64,000 nucleotides of DNA from Pelodera strongyloides (taxonomy: Eukaryota; Nematoda; Chromadorea; Rhabditida; Rhabditidae). Position numbers and translations under genes: made by a program. How positions within the stretch are numbered: position 1 is the first letter of the stretch; the number at the start of each line of letters is the position of its first letter. Shown one piece after another: positions 1-13,869 of this stretch. The notes beneath the pieces are model-generated. The model made no database searches. It saw only the letters and a program-made list of their open reading frames with translations, and was not told the origin of the DNA. The DNA is taken from NCBI GenBank assembly GCA_036852015.1, contig JAANDG010000367.1, positions 1 through 64,000 on the forward strand. Direction: 5' to 3'.

Positions 1-190
1 TTCTCCGACTGGAGGAATCGGCCTTCGGCCGATTGTTACCCTATTTAAAACATACACACGTCTACAAAGTCATTTATGATTGGGGAAACGTAGAATATGA
101 GTCTAGATAGCCATTCGACTATGGTTATGGTACCATGCAAATTTGCCATTGAAGGGCTCTATGTACAGCAGATTGTTACTCTTGTGATAA

Positions 191-266
191 GCTAGCATAG
201 CTCAACAGGTAGAGCGTTGGCTGTGAATCGAGAGGTGTGTGTGGGTTCGAATCCGCCAGCCACAAA
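191..266 (+). other. Degenerate tRNA-like sequence (pseudo-tRNA or SINE head)
   Basis: An A-box-like TAGCTCAACAGG (198-209) and a B-box-like GGTTCGAATCC (244-254) are correctly spaced, and the D stem GCTC/GAGC pairs. The anticodon loop would read GTG (His). The acceptor, anticodon and T stems do not pair properly, so this is not a working tRNA. It is most likely a tRNA pseudogene or the 5' end of a tRNA-derived SINE. Confidence 0.4.
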
Positions 267-2874
267 TTTTGTATGCTCTTTCGATCAAATTTTCTTTATG
301 AAGTGATTTCGTTGTGCACATAAAAACAAACCCGTGACAAACTCTTCTCCTTTATATACTAAGATATATGTTACGTGTTTATTCAACAATACTTCCCTAG
401 GCTAACAAAAGATAACGCCTCAAAAATAGTAAACGGGCCTTCATTTCTTTCTACTCCTCTCTCCCTCTATTCTCACTTTGTGAGCGCAGTGTAAATGAAA
501 ACAGTAGTTACAATTCAAGAGCGTGACTCACTTTTCTCTCAGTTCTTTTTTATTGTTTTCCCTGTACAGACTTAATCGTCAATAATGTATTATTACAAAT
601 GAGTGGGTCATTCGATAAAAGCAGGAGTTAGAGAGAAGCAAAGAGGATTGAATTTTCAATGTATAATAATTTGCGAGACTGATGTCTATGTTTTTCCAAT
701 ACCGTTCCAAGTCTCTTAGAAATCAAGTAGTTATTCCTACGACATGTTTCGTTTGACCTATGTTGTTTGCTGCCCATGTTGGAAAACGCGTCCTCATGGA
801 TTCTCAAACTGTGGGCTATTAAATAAATTTGCACATAATACATGGAAGTGCAGTTGTCCAACATACATACAGCACAAACCGTTTTATCCTCCCCAGTTTC
901 CGTTACAGCCAGCTGGTCAGAACATTGTTATGAATTATGCAAATTACCAAAGGAACCGGACAGAGTAGCACTTTTGCATTGCAACAGAGTAAAGTGCGGC
1001 ATCAAAAAAACGACAATGCTGCCAGTTGGGCGCCACATTGTTCACGTATCGGTTGTTAACTTGATGCTGGATAATTAAAACAGGATCTGTATTGTGACTG
1101 CTTTCTAAAAAAAAACATTTGCATGTTGCAACTTGGGACCCAGAAAGAGATGAAAGGTGTTGCTCGCCAAATTTGGCAGTTTGCGTAGAACTGCTTTTAT
1201 CAAATGATGCAATAATCTCCACAATAGAGAAATTCTGAAATACAAGGTCCCTCATACAGAAAATCCAGAGTTTTATTTTCCATTCTGTGCTCCTCAGCCT
1301 CAGGGGGCAGCTAGTCTGTCTCAGTATCGCCCCTGGGCGGCTAACCAGCGAGGCTAAGGGGCTAACCAGCCATGTGTGTGCTATGAAAGAAGCACTGGAA
1401 ACCAGTCTCGTTCCTATGACTTCAGGCTAGCCTGTCCGGGAGTAATCGCCCCTAGCCTGCGGTCACCGAGCCTCTATAAGCCTAGCCTGCAGAGCTGCTC
1501 GACCGAGAGAATCACATAGAAAGAGAGGCGAGAGAGAACAGAGGAGAGAAACACAGCCTCTTTCTCTCCCTAGCTTCATATTATTCGACTATCAGTACTA
1601 TACAAAGCGGGAAGTGCGGTGGTTTATTGCTTGAAACATATTCATACTACTACCTGAAACTGCTCGACCGGTTTGTAAATTCACACTATTGATACTTGTT
1701 AAAATTCCCGAACATACCCCAAAGGAGACTGCGAGCTCAAGATTTACTGAGCTCGGCTATTCATTCAAGATCTTCTTTACAATCAGATCCCTGTTTAATT
1801 TAACGCCGGAAAAGTGGAGCCCTATAGAAGAAAGGGGGGCGTTATGGTAGGTCGTTCAATATATTAATGCATGTTTTGGAGTATTCCTATGCTTTTTCTC
1901 GTCATGTTTACTCCACTATTGTATTATTATCTTTGTGTAGGTCCAGGAAGTTTTGTATTTTGTTGCTAAATGCATGATATTCTATTGAGTTGCGCACCTA
2001 CCGGCCGACCAATGTACTGTGATTTTCATTGTCAGAACAAGGCTGATTGAGAACGACCCCCGAGTTCAGAATCAAATTACTTTACCCCAGAAATTCGAAA
2101 TTGCATTTTCTTTTGTTTTCAATTATTTAGGAAATATATTCATTCATCTCGTTGTGCTCTTCTCATTTAGGCAGCTATCCAAACAGAGTCTATTTAAAAC
2201 GAGGTTTGCGTAGAACAATGACTCTGACCATGGTGTCTCTCTAGTGCAAAAATGTGTGTGCGATTATAATACAGTAAGCACACATATATTTTGTTTATTT
2301 AGATTACATTGAAAAGTGAAGAATAAACATGATGGAAAATATGCTCATACCCGCTAAATACCCTTATTAGTCCACTACATTTTGGTAACCGCGTAGCTCA
2401 GCGATGTCCCTAGCAATGTCCTTCCTAATGTGAGATCAGATCTACCATTCCTCAAAAACGAGCCCAGGGACAAAAAGCTTAAGATTTTTATCGAGATCCT
2501 CCAAACAACTGGAAAGTTTCCCTTTTTGAAAGTTATGGATTGGACATTTCATTAGGAATTTGTGTACAATTACCCAAGAACTTGCAAAGAGTAGACTTAG
2601 GACCCATAATAGCTGTGCGGAAAATTGTGACCGGTGCAGTGACCGGTGCATTTGACTTCCCGGGATTCCTGTTCCCACAACTGTTTTCTTAGTCTTAGTG
2701 ATCGTTCGATTGCAGAACGGATATAATTCGATTCACTTTCTCATGCATTTTTTCCAGTTTCTACCCGATGATCCTCCTCTTTTTCGCGGGATTTTAAGTG
2801 ATAACATTTGTTTTTATCCGACCTTCTCCCCCGAAACGGGATGATATAAGAAAGGGGAAAGAAGTTGACCGGGT

Positions 2875-2879
2875 GGAGA

Positions 2880-2936
<57 letters not shown>

Positions 2937-2948
2937 TAGAGAGAGAGG
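2875..2948. repeat. (GA)n microsatellite
   Basis: Nearly uninterrupted GA dinucleotide run of about 70 bases with single C and T interruptions. Confidence 0.95.
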
Positions 2949-3574
2949 AATAATTACGCAAGAACCTGCCCCTTCAGCTTGAATACTGGATCATGGTTCA
3001 GGAATTCCGGATGAATGATGGGATTTGAGTGATTAAGCTTAACATGGTTTTGGGTTTAGCTAATTAGTCAAAACGCGGTGAGGTAATTAGCTCCGCCGTA
3101 TCCCTGATAGCGAACTAAGTGAAGTATTATAAGGAAATTATTCCTACAGTATTCATGGAGAAAGAGGCAAGCGTGGAAGCTTGTACAGTATGCGTATGCT
3201 TATTTAGGCTTAGGACAACGACCAAGTATCTTTGTTGCTTACGGTCCTTCCATTTATCAAAAAATTTCACGTACTTTGTTTTTGCTTTCCGTGCCAATTA
3301 GTTCTTTATTAATGAAGACAAATCTCATGATTTGAGAAGCAAAGGTCGCAGCGCCGAGCCTGGCATTATTCCTGTTTGTGCGCAATGAAACAGAAATTTT
3401 GGGATGCGGCGGTTCGGGGTTACATAAAAACTGGATATATGTAAAAGCGGTATGTGTCATATCTAGTGGAAATAAACTTGTGGACTTTTATACGTGGCTC
3501 GAAACAAAAGCGCCACCAAAGACATTGCCCCTTTTCACCAGTATCTTGTTGTTTATAGAAATTCTACCTCAAGA

Positions 3575-3640
3575 AGACCAAATAATTTCACATTAACTGT
3601 TTATTATAGACCAAATAATTTCACATTAACTGTTTATTAT
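3575..3640. repeat. Perfect 33-bp tandem duplication
   Basis: Two identical 33-base units lie head to tail (3575-3607 and 3608-3640), each starting AGACCAAATAATTTC and ending GTTTATTAT. The lack of any difference suggests a recent duplication. Confidence 0.95.
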
Positions 3641-4436
3641 CTTAGTTAGAAAGCTCACTAATTCCCTTATGAATTTCCTTACCCCCTTGCCAGAGGGCTA
3701 TATTTCGGTCACCACCCTACGAATATAATCTTTTTTATTTATATAATAACTCATAGAAAAAACTGTGTTCGATCCTTATGTTCTGCAAACATTTTTCGAA
3801 TATCATTTTGTAAGCTTATTAATTGACCGACGTGACCAGGGGATTAATGGCTGACTCAATACTCCAAAGACAATGGCATCAATATACGTAAACAGTGCGT
3901 ACGAAGGCTACTTCAGTAAGGTGAAGGTTATCTTTTAACAAGGATGTGTGTATTGCTCAAGTTGTAATCCGGATATTGCGATAATACTATTCAAATGCAG
4001 ACAAAAGGGATTTAAACACAAATGTAAAGAACAAAAAAAGGCCCTGTAGCACCGAGCGCTACATGAGTAACAGAAATATGTGTAGAGATATGTTTGGACT
4101 TTGTTTAAAATGCACCTTTGACTACTGTGCTCATTTTTGAGATAACAATAGCAGAGGCATACTCTTATTTGTCAGATGTAAATCTTATTTTACTTGACAA
4201 TAAAATCCCTTAAAAACTAGCCCTTGCACTTTAACTACTGTACCCAGTCCACCCTTCTCCGACGTTTTGGCGCCTCCAGTAAAAGCCTCTTTCAAAGCAT
4301 CTCGTTTTTGTGGCGAGGCTTAGCTACCATGCCCCGAGCTATACAGTTATGTCAGAACCAATTTCATGACCGTCGAACATGCCATTCTTTTTCTCTGTGT
4401 CGGCTCCCTCTCTAGGTCGCCATTCACTTGGTCCCT

Positions 4437-4510
4437 CTCCTTCTCTGCCCCTCTCCCTCTCGCTCTCACTCACTCTCTCCCTCTCTAGTCTCTCTCTCTC
4501 TCTCTCTAGC
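4437..4510. repeat. (CT)n microsatellite
   Basis: Imperfect CT/CCCTCT tract. It produces open frames on both strands that are Ser/Leu-rich or Glu/Arg-rich artefacts. Confidence 0.9.
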
Positions 4511-5339
4511 TCTCCCTCGGAGGGATTACCCATCCCTCTGCTAACTGGTTTTGTCCCTCGATTCAACAACTTAGCATCGTCCACTCATCTGGTTACTAGC
4601 CCGTGTGAAGCTTAACAAACTATTTTTAGCGTAATGTACGGGAAATACAAAGTAAAAAAAAAACAGCAAAAATATGAATGCACAATTTTAGGCAATGTTT
4701 CCAGTCGCTTGAAAAACTCTTGTATGCACCAAGTACCAAGTATTAACACTTTTTGGTTCTATAGTCGGCAACCTAAACTTCTCAACATGTTTTGGTGGAG
4801 GCCGTCGCGCCGATTTCGTAATTTCTACTCAAAGATTACCTAACGAAGCTCCAGTAACCAGCTTACCTTTCTGTTGCTACACTTCAGTCAGGAACATGCC
4901 GTATTTCATGCCAAGTGCTAAGTAACTCAAAAACGCTGACGACATGAACCCATATAAGACGCAACACTTCACAACGCGGGTGTCGAGTCGAGGTCAGTGC
5001 ATGCCCTGCTACTACTTGCATATTGTAAATTTTGTTACCCATTTTTCTTTACAAAGGACAATGTCCAGCTATACTTACAACATTGCAAACTGGTTTTTCC
5101 ATTTTCCCTGCTCACGTATGCGTATTTTGTAAGAATCATAGGCAACATGCAAATCCTCCGAGGCTTTGATCCCTCGGGCAGTGGGCGCGCTAGTTTTTGT
5201 ATTCGGCTTGATGCTTTGTGCATGTGCTAGTGGCGGTCGAAAAAGTATATTTCGGGTTTGTGTCTAGAATCAGAAACAGGTTCTCAGTGACCTTCAGGGC
5301 AGAGGCGGAGGAGGCATTGGTCAGCTACAGTCCCTCACC

Positions 5340-5455
5340 TTTTGTCTCTTTTCTCTCTCTTTCTCTCTTTCTCTTTCTCTCTCTTTTTCTCGCTCTTTCT
5401 CTCTCTCTTTCTCTCTCTCTCTTTCGCTGTCTGTTTCTCTTTGTCTCTCTCTACC
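5340..5455. repeat. (CT)n/(CTTT)n microsatellite
   Basis: Long polypyrimidine tract of TCTC and TTTC units. Confidence 0.9.
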
Positions 5456-6769
5456 TTACTATCTCACTATTACGTCGTACAATGCCACTGAGATGACCAT
5501 TTTGACCACTGCGAAGCTTCGAACTATGTATAATATGGAATTACACCTTTCTGTGTTCACTGCTTTTTCTGATTTTCGTTATTTTCCCAACGATTCTTTA
5601 TGGATCTAATGTATGGACTGGGAAGCAAAAGGCAGCTCGTTTTTTTTTTAATTCCAAGACGAAAACTGAATTTTGTGAACGATAATGCTGTTTCGTGATT
5701 TTTTTTCGCATTATATATGGAAAGTATATGTATAACTATGAGAAACTTTCCAGACTGTTTTTTGTCGTGAGCAGGAGCCTTTAACGTTAAAGGGAAGTGT
5801 GGGTGCATTCTGAGTTTATTTATGAAAGCAATAACAAAACTAAACGCCAGTAATTAAAAGAAAACTTAGCTTCGCCTATATTTTCACCTTACCAATCATC
5901 TGTTTGCCTTTCTAATTACCCTCTCGCTGTCAATTAGTTCATCTCCATGACAAAAAAAAAAGATTGTTTTCACAACTGCACTTCTGGCGGCTGATTTATG
6001 TTTTTGTACACGGCCCAACCTCACACTACAAGTTGCTGTTTTTCATGTCGAGGCTCTCCTTTTTTAGATTCAAAACGAAAACAGACTTCTGAAATCGAAT
6101 TCTTCTGTCTTTTTTAATCTTTTTTTTCCTAGGACTGTCAATAAGTAGCTTCAGTTCAACTTTTTAATTGGTTTTCCTTATTGAAGACCGGTACGTTTCC
6201 CAACAGTGGCTTCCGTTCGTGAGCATAGTCATACTGTTAGGTCCCACAATTCGTTCTCGGTTCCGCAAAATCTTTTTGTTCCTATATTTCTGGTCATTTC
6301 TTATACTAGTTGGTGACCATAAACACTGCACATTACAGTAGCCACTCTCTCCTCCAGAGTCGAACTCCGAATAAACGAATGTTGATAGCAAGCAATATTA
6401 TTCAGCCCCTTGTGATAGCACAGTGCAACCACGATAAATTCTGTCATACAGAAAGAAAACAGATCATACAAAAGCAACAGCTCACTTCCTTGTCTCCTTC
6501 CATATATGTATATTCTTCCTCGTCAACTTCCGCTTTGTCCGCGTGACGCTCCCCATTGGATGGGATCCCCTTCCCTGATGATGCTCCATGTTTGTGCTTG
6601 ATTTGTATATCGTTATGATGCAGCATTTTTGCCCATCATATTTGCTTGCTCTGGCTATTTTGGTGTGGCTGAATCTGAATGTGTAGGGGGAGCAGCTTTG
6701 AATGTTTGTATCGTTTTTATTGTCATAACAGTCCGCAAGCGCACGGGAAACTACGCTTCAGGGTCCGCG

Positions 6770-6838
6770 TTGGGAGAGAGAGGGGGGGGAGAGACAGAGA
6801 GACAGAGAGACAGAGAGACAGACTAAGAGACAGACAGA
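6770..6838. repeat. (GACAGA)n purine-rich microsatellite
   Basis: GAGA followed by repeated GAGACA units and then GACAGACAGA. Confidence 0.85.
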
Positions 6839-6934
6839 GTCACAATTCCCAACCATGGATCATATTCATATATAGACATATAATAGGAAAAGCATTGAAT
6901 GCAAACACAACGATGAATTTGAATAATGGACGAA

Positions 6935-6936
<2 letters not shown>

Positions 6937-6980
<44 letters not shown>
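6937..6980. repeat. (GA)n microsatellite
   Basis: Uninterrupted GA run of about 44 bases. Confidence 0.95.
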
Positions 6981-6984
<4 letters not shown>

Positions 6985-7674
6985 GAGTCAGGGGAAGAGA
7001 GAGAAAGAGCTAAAAATAGCCCTTCACAGGACCCAAAGGCGGAATATCTGATTGATCAGAGGGCTCTAGCCACTAATGTGCCATTGGTTTTCTGGGACGC
7101 GATCTATCTGACTACCGACCTCTGGCTTACAACTAACCTATTTATTTGAAACTAACCACGCATTCCGTTTGATAAACCAACCCTATGACGTCGCTGAACC
7201 CAATCCCACTGGTGATTGCAAAGGTGGGATTTCATTATTTTTTTACTATACTTAATTTTCTTCTTTTTATCCATCTCATACTCTACGCCAGTAACCAACG
7301 GCGCTTCGCATTGCTTACGCTTACTCCGGTTAGAATCGTACATATAAAATGCCACCGTCACATTCGGTCAGTAACAACTGTCATACTGTTCGAGATGAGG
7401 AAAGTGCGGGAAATCCTCTGGCTTATAAAGTCAGCATGTCATAATATTAAACAATCGAAACTTATCAAGGCAGTAATCGCGCTAGATAAGTGACTGAGTA
7501 GTAGTTTATTTTGTTGTTGGAAACAGCTTCCCATTTTATCCTCGTCCCGACCCCTTTGTCGTTGACGACGTCCATGTTGATGCAGTGACTTCGGACTTCC
7601 ACTCGAGCTAGTGTCTCTAATAAGGGAGATGGGATTCGTAGTCTCCGTTCTTCTTCCTCGAAAGTGAGCGGGAG

Positions 7675-7676
<2 letters not shown>

Positions 7677-7712
<36 letters not shown>
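7677..7712. repeat. (GA)n microsatellite
   Basis: Uninterrupted GA run of about 35 bases. Confidence 0.95.
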
Positions 7713-7714
<2 letters not shown>

Positions 7715-10069
7715 CCATAGAGAGAAAAGCCTACTTATCCCCTCAAGAGGTGGTGTTGAATCCCCCTTTGTAGTCGTGTTATGCCAGTGCCAATGTCCTC
7801 TGTCAAACTAAGTTTGCCATTTCCCACCTCGTAAGGGCTTACCGTAGTAAGAGAACACAAAAAAACAGTACCCTGTTAGTATTGTTATGCTCCGTTTCAT
7901 GATTTCTCCCTTTCAGAAGAAATCTGCAGCTTTCTCTGACTTTCAGGGAATTTTTGATCCCTATCCGGAGATCTTTTAGGATAAGCTAGCGGTACTTTTG
8001 TCCTTTGGCGTGTCCAAGTGTTATCAGAATGTGTATTCGTATCTAGCACATAATTTCATATTTCATCACCCAAAACAGAGATGAATTCCTTTATTTTCAC
8101 CCCCAGATTCTTTCATTCCCCGTGGGAACCGTAACCGGCTCAATTACCGTATACATCTATGTTATTGTTCAATTGGGTCACTCACACGGCAATATATCTA
8201 CGAAATTTGTTTTTCTGTTCTGAACTGAATTTGGTATTTACAAGATAATATTCGGAAAGTCACTAGTATAGCTATTTTTTGTAGAATGAAATAAGAACGC
8301 TTATTGCAAGTAAAATAGTCAATTTTTCGACGATCGCATAAAGATATGTTCATATGGGTGTATTGCACTTTATCTAGGAAAATTTTCTCAATTATGATGT
8401 TTTTCAATTATATTTGTCTTGTTTTCTAGTTGTAGTTCCGGTGTGTTCAATTAACACATTCCCACTTATTTTTCAAATTGGCCTCTGTTTTGTTTTCTTT
8501 TTACTTGGAATATGGATAAATAATGAAAGGCGAGGGAAATACCGTCTGTCCATATAGTTTTCAGGTTAGTTGGAGAAAGCCTAATTTCCTTGCATTATTC
8601 AGCACTTTCTGAGTTTTGGGATCTACTCTAATAGACATCATGGTGCGCAGGTAGTGTTTGTAGCTAATATTGTACACTTGATCTTGTGAAAAATTGTGCA
8701 CTTAGATCTTGTGAGCCGCCTCCTTTAAGATACGGTGTATTTCTCCGGCTTAGATATTCACCTATATATTTCATGTTAATTGATTCGTATAAATTAAATA
8801 AATCAAGCCCATGTTGTTAGGTTTGTCACGCAGGTTCTACACAGATTAGGAAAAGACCTGCTAACTAGGTACTCTGCTACCGCAGAATAGTCTTCTTTCG
8901 GCTGATAGAACAACAAAATAAGAAAAAAAAATCCGGTATTGTGAACCATGCTCAGTCTCTTACTGTATTTGGGAATGGCATTGAACTCAGTCTGAGCAGA
9001 CATGTTGGACAGTGGTCATCTGCACTCCCAGGGACGAGAGCCGGTTTCTGGGAGAGAGAGAAAGAAAAGATATAGTATGGGAGGGCACCAGTCTCTCCTC
9101 AGTGATTGTATTGTCCCGACCTTTTCGGACCTTCCGCCCGGAGGTCCCACCCTCTCAGACCCGAAGGACTCACAAAAGGGAGACTCCGCACCCGCTTCCG
9201 CAACCCCCGAATAGCCTTCCGCGTACCCAGGCGTTTTATTGATTTTTCAGTTGCGCTAAGCTCCAAAATTCTTGAGAACGAAACCTGTGTTTAAGGGAAT
9301 TTCCCACAACATACCATACTAGACTGTAGCCGCAAGAATTGCAGTTCTTCCAGAATAAAAATGCTTTGAAACAATTAGGATGACCAGTTAGAATAACAAT
9401 TTCTTCGAACACTGCTGTCTTTACATAGTTTCTTTGTTGCCGTCAATATTTTGCCAATGAGATGTCACTCTCCGATGACTTCATAATCGGCAACAAAAAT
9501 ATGTTTGTTTATTCTTCTTTGCAGACGTAACTATTATTTATCACGTTGTTTTATGGTTTTCTGCAAAATTATCTTATCTCAAACTTGCACCAATATGATG
9601 TCAAAACACTGTATTTTGTTATTTGTTTTTCGCTGTAAGCATCTACTAATTTATCAATATCATCCTTCACCAGCTCCACCCTAGGGAAAAGTCTAGTAAC
9701 TGACATTACCTGGGCCGGTGATATCGCATAGCAGACCCCAGATCCTTTAAAAGTAAAACACGATGGTGATTGGAGAAAAGACATATCTTTATTGTTTCTA
9801 TTTCTTTCCAATTGTATTGCACTGAATTAACAGAATATGGACATGTATTTTAATATGTAACTGATTATAAACTGCAACCCAGGCTAAAACCGTCTGTTTG
9901 TCGTCATACTCAAAAGATTTCCGAAACCACACGATGATATTTCTTTAAAGACACAATCTTTGGCCAAAAAGTGATAAACATTTCATTATGGGTTATTTAA
10001 ATGGCAGAAAAATATCAGTTTCCCCACACTTGCACACTTGCACTCTTGCCAACCTAGATGGTTTTCACT

Positions 10070-10256
10070 TTCTCTCTCTTTATCTTTCTAATATATCTCT
10101 CCCCCTCCCTCTCTCACCTCTTGCTCTCTCTCTATCTCTCTCTCTTTCTCTCTCTATATATCCCTCTCTCTTTCATTCGCCCTCATTCTCTCATTCTAAT
10201 TCTCTCATTCTAATTCTCTCATTCTAATTCTCTCATTCTAATTCTCTCATTCCCTC
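10070..10256. repeat. CT-rich tract ending in a 14-bp minisatellite
   Basis: A CT tract (10070-10185) passes into about five copies of the 14-base unit TCTCTCATTCTAAT (about 10187-10255). The minisatellite looks like an amplified piece of the microsatellite edge. Confidence 0.9.
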
Positions 10257-11576
10257 TTATGACCGTGCTTTTCCCTATATACGCGCATTGTTCTGTTTTC
10301 GACTGTTTTGTCTACAATGGCAGAAATAGAAAGATCATTTCCCACACAGAAATGTAATGTCAAAGGTCTCTCTCTCTATTTCACTATACATAGAAATTGT
10401 CGCAATTACGTCATTGAAGGGTCTTTTTATCTCCATTAATCTGCTTAACCTTATACTACAGGCGTTGTCTGATCTGCTGTTGCATGTATGTGCTAGTATC
10501 TGCTGACTTTGCCTTCCATTATAGCAACTTTCAACCTTACATTTTTTCCCTGTACATTATTTTTGCCTGTTGGAAAGAGTATGCAAATGGTGCGTTTACC
10601 CTTGGAATTATGTTAGGTGTGATAATTAGAGTATCTGCTGACTTGTTAATTGGTTTATTCTAGGAAGTTAAGAGCAAATAAACAAATTTATTCATAATCC
10701 AGTGAGATTTCGCACGAATTTGAACTTAAACCCTGTCAATATCTAAGTTCTTGGTAGGACTAGTCGGTTTAAGCTTAAAGTTCTTGGTACTGCGAGTCGT
10801 TTTATCCACTAAACTCCCGACAACGACTCGCCTATATTCCGTTTAATTTTATTTTTCTATGAAATGGTATTCATGCAATGTTACGTTTAAAACTCCCTCT
10901 GACCCCTGTGGACCTGACCCATATGTACTATATTTTTGCGATATAAGCCCACAGTCTCTCACCATAAAAACAGTGTTTTACCGTTTTGTTGCAAACGACT
11001 CGACAAGATAAGAGTTCTTTATTTAGGAGAGAGTTCTAATCACTTTTGGCACACGATCGCAACTTTCGTACTGTTTTGCTCATACGTAAGCGTACTCACT
11101 GCTCGAGTTTAGGACATATTGGCCAAGTCTGGAGCTCTCAATCAACGCCAACATTGTTGCATACCAAAGCGGTGTAACACGTGGTTTCGAAAAGCCTGAT
11201 CCATCACATTCCCATTATTTAGCACAGTACGGAACACATAAAACCATGGATGCACTGGTCGACCATACGTTTTACAAACCACGTGTCGTATGGCTTTAAC
11301 AGTTCAAGTTCAAGACATTTTATTTCAAGACACTTGCCCACCAGGAATGAAACCCAACTCATACATCTCAGAGTTGTTCTAATCAGATCTCAAAAGTTTC
11401 AAATGCTCATTTCAAACAAAGTTTTTGTGCCCTTTTTTCAGTGGAATGGGCGCGTCCTTGACCGGCTTTCTCAAAGCCACAAAAAGCAGCTATAAAGCGC
11501 CGCGGGGCAAGTAGTTGGCTAAGAGCTAAGAGCCGGACTGCTCTCTTTTTGAATGTCGGGAAGCCTGATGAGACAG

Positions 11577-11670
11577 GAGAGGGCAGGCCTGCGGGCAGCT
11601 ATCCATGGAGAGGGCAGGCCTGCGGGCGGCTGGCTATCCAGAGAGAGAAGGCCTGCGGGCGGCTATCCAG
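11577..11670. repeat. GC-rich tandem repeat, three units of about 30 bp
   Basis: Three consecutive units carry the core GGCCTGCGGGCGGCT: 11577-11606, 11607-11641 and 11642-11670. Unit lengths differ by small indels. The GC content stands out against AT-rich surroundings. Confidence 0.85.
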
Positions 11671-12353
11671 CTCTCACAAGAACTCGTTCCAGAACCCCCA
11701 CCATGCCATGACAGAGGGCATTTGGGAGCAGATCCCCCAACAGGCGATTTTTGCAAGGGATGCAGTTTTAGGGGTCGGAACACGGGGCAAAATCATGTGC
11801 TGATTTTTTTCCACTTATTGTTAGAGTGCTAAAACCTTCCCCAGTGAGAATACCTTAGGCGAAATTTTAAACAAATATGTGCTGTTGTGAATCTACTCTA
11901 TTGCTTTACGTAGTTGAGGTTAACTTAACTGCCACCAAGTTATTGAACAGTTTCTCATAGTCCTCACGTGTGGTTCCAAGGGTTCGTTGTGTCATAATCT
12001 CGGAACTCGGAAATAGTGCCCATCATGTGTGTGATGTGTTCCAGAGCAGACCGGTCGGCCCTCTCCTAGTCACCAGTTAAACAGTGTTTCTCCTTTGGGG
12101 TCGTCGCCCGGGTCCGCCGTAGCGTCCGTGTCTAAAAATAGTCTCCAGTCGCTTCCATTCGGGCGCCCCCGACGCGGAAAACAAGCGCTTCGCCGAAGTT
12201 CCGTGTGCGCTCGCGACCGGACCCTATCTCTCACTTCTCTAGATCTCTCCTTTTTTGTGACTCTCTGTCCGGAACTCTCATCTCTCTAACCTCTCTCTCT
12301 TAAGTCTCTTTCCGGTATGGGTCCTGACCTGCGGAAGGATAGTTCATCCACAG

Positions 12354-12401
12354 GGTGAGGATGTGAGACTGACACCCACAACCCCAGCCAACCTTTGGCA
12401 G
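12354..12401 (+). CDS. Candidate 5' exon of the nuclear receptor gene
   Basis: A 48-base phase 0-0 block (16 codons, beginning GEDVRLTP) is bounded by a CACAG acceptor and a CAG|GTAGAG donor. The next four supported exons downstream also begin in phase 0, so it could join to the exon at 13870 without a frame change. There is no conserved protein to confirm it, and its acceptor has only a modest pyrimidine tract. Treat it as a hypothesis. Confidence 0.25.
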
Positions 12402-13869
12402 GTAGAGCTCCTGTATCAGTTTGGGTTCCCGACCTATCAGTTACTCAGTGTTAAAGGTCCTCGAAGTTCTCGGTCGCTGTTTTATCCGTTCCTTATTGAT
12501 CAGTTTCAGGCAGCATATCTGTACCGTTTTATTACATGTCTTCAGAACCTGTCGTTGTTTTCATTTTATTCATTTTTCTTACCGTTGAACATTAAACTCC
12601 TCCTGATCCAACTCCTCCTGGTTCCTGTGTACTGCTCGCCCTCGATGTTGGCAAAGCTGTTGAAGGCGTCCTTGTGCCCGCTACTGACCCCAATGCACCC
12701 CCTCCGTTTGTATGCATAACCTTAGCGTGACTCAAAAATGTGGCGCTTTTACTGTATTCTAACGGGTATTTCCCAATTCACGTATGTTTGGTGCTACGCA
12801 TTGTCCTTGTTTCAGTACCGTTGCTCCATAGAAACTACATATTTAGTCTAGAGCTAGAGTACCATTATAGGTTTATCAGCTGATCATATGCTTTTATTCA
12901 ATAATGTTTCATCTTCACAGTGACTTTTGAATTGTAATCTTCTCATAGATATGATGCACAAGGTGTGCCGTATTCATCTTTTCTCCATACGTTTTCTTCC
13001 GTTACCGTTTTGTGTAGTGTTATGAGACTTATGCTCTGAAAAATGGTAATGATTTTGTTCTAATCGTTTTCTCCAACACTCGTATTCTCTCTTTCTCGAT
13101 GTCTTGCTGACTAAATCACTCCTTACCATGACCAAATTATCATTCTTGTTTTGTTTTCGATTCCGTGCATACTGTATGTTTGTATGTTTCTTAAACTGAC
13201 CAAACGTGAGGCTCTTCTGCTAAAAATACGTTTCGAGAGAGATAGAGAGAGAGAAAAAGTTCACACAAATGACCTCATACTATTTCCCAACTCTTCAAAT
13301 CATAAGATATTATGTATGTAACTATTTGTGTGATCAGTCAACGCATAATAGTGTTGACATGACCCGATTGTCCTCTCTCTTTCTATCGGTTTCATTTCAA
13401 AAACAATTCTGAATCAGCAAAACAGTGATCATAAAAGTCTGTTACAATATTCGGTGAGTACCACTCAACTTATCTCGCAGATAATATACACCGCTGCTAT
13501 CGACAATTTATATTTTAAAAATGTGTTTTTGAAGCGCACGAATTGTTCTGTATCACTAGCATATGTTTTGCATATCAGATCCTTGTTTGATGCTAACCTT
13601 ACGATTGATAAACCTTAAAACACAGTTATATCTTTTTTAAGCCTGACTTGGAACCTCTGTCCGGACGTTGCTCTATCTAATGTTCACTAAGCTCTCAGTG
13701 ATCAGCTTACTCGACATGCGTATTTTCTTTGCCCAAGTTCACATCCAACTATCATGCCTCGTCTCCTCTCGCTTTTCAAAATATTTGTTTTTGGGGAAAC
13801 ATGGTTGGCCGCTGGCCCCGGTCGTTGTGTGTCCCAATATACATGCATAATTCCAGTCTCTATTTGCAG

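Larger units (their letters stand above)
1..12353. other. Gene-free upstream stretch
   Basis: No coding region that I can recognise on either strand. The open frames here are short, lack splice-bounded conserved protein, and several are simply translations of GA/CT microsatellites. The stretch holds the tRNA-like sequence, microsatellites and small tandem repeats listed separately. It may contain the unrecognised first exon and promoter of the nuclear receptor gene downstream. Confidence 0.55.

Noticed and set aside
4339..4584. Glu/Arg- or Ser/Leu-rich open frames over microsatellites (also near 5218, 6679, 10000, 18068, 21916)
   Set aside because: They are translations of GA/CT repeats and not genes.
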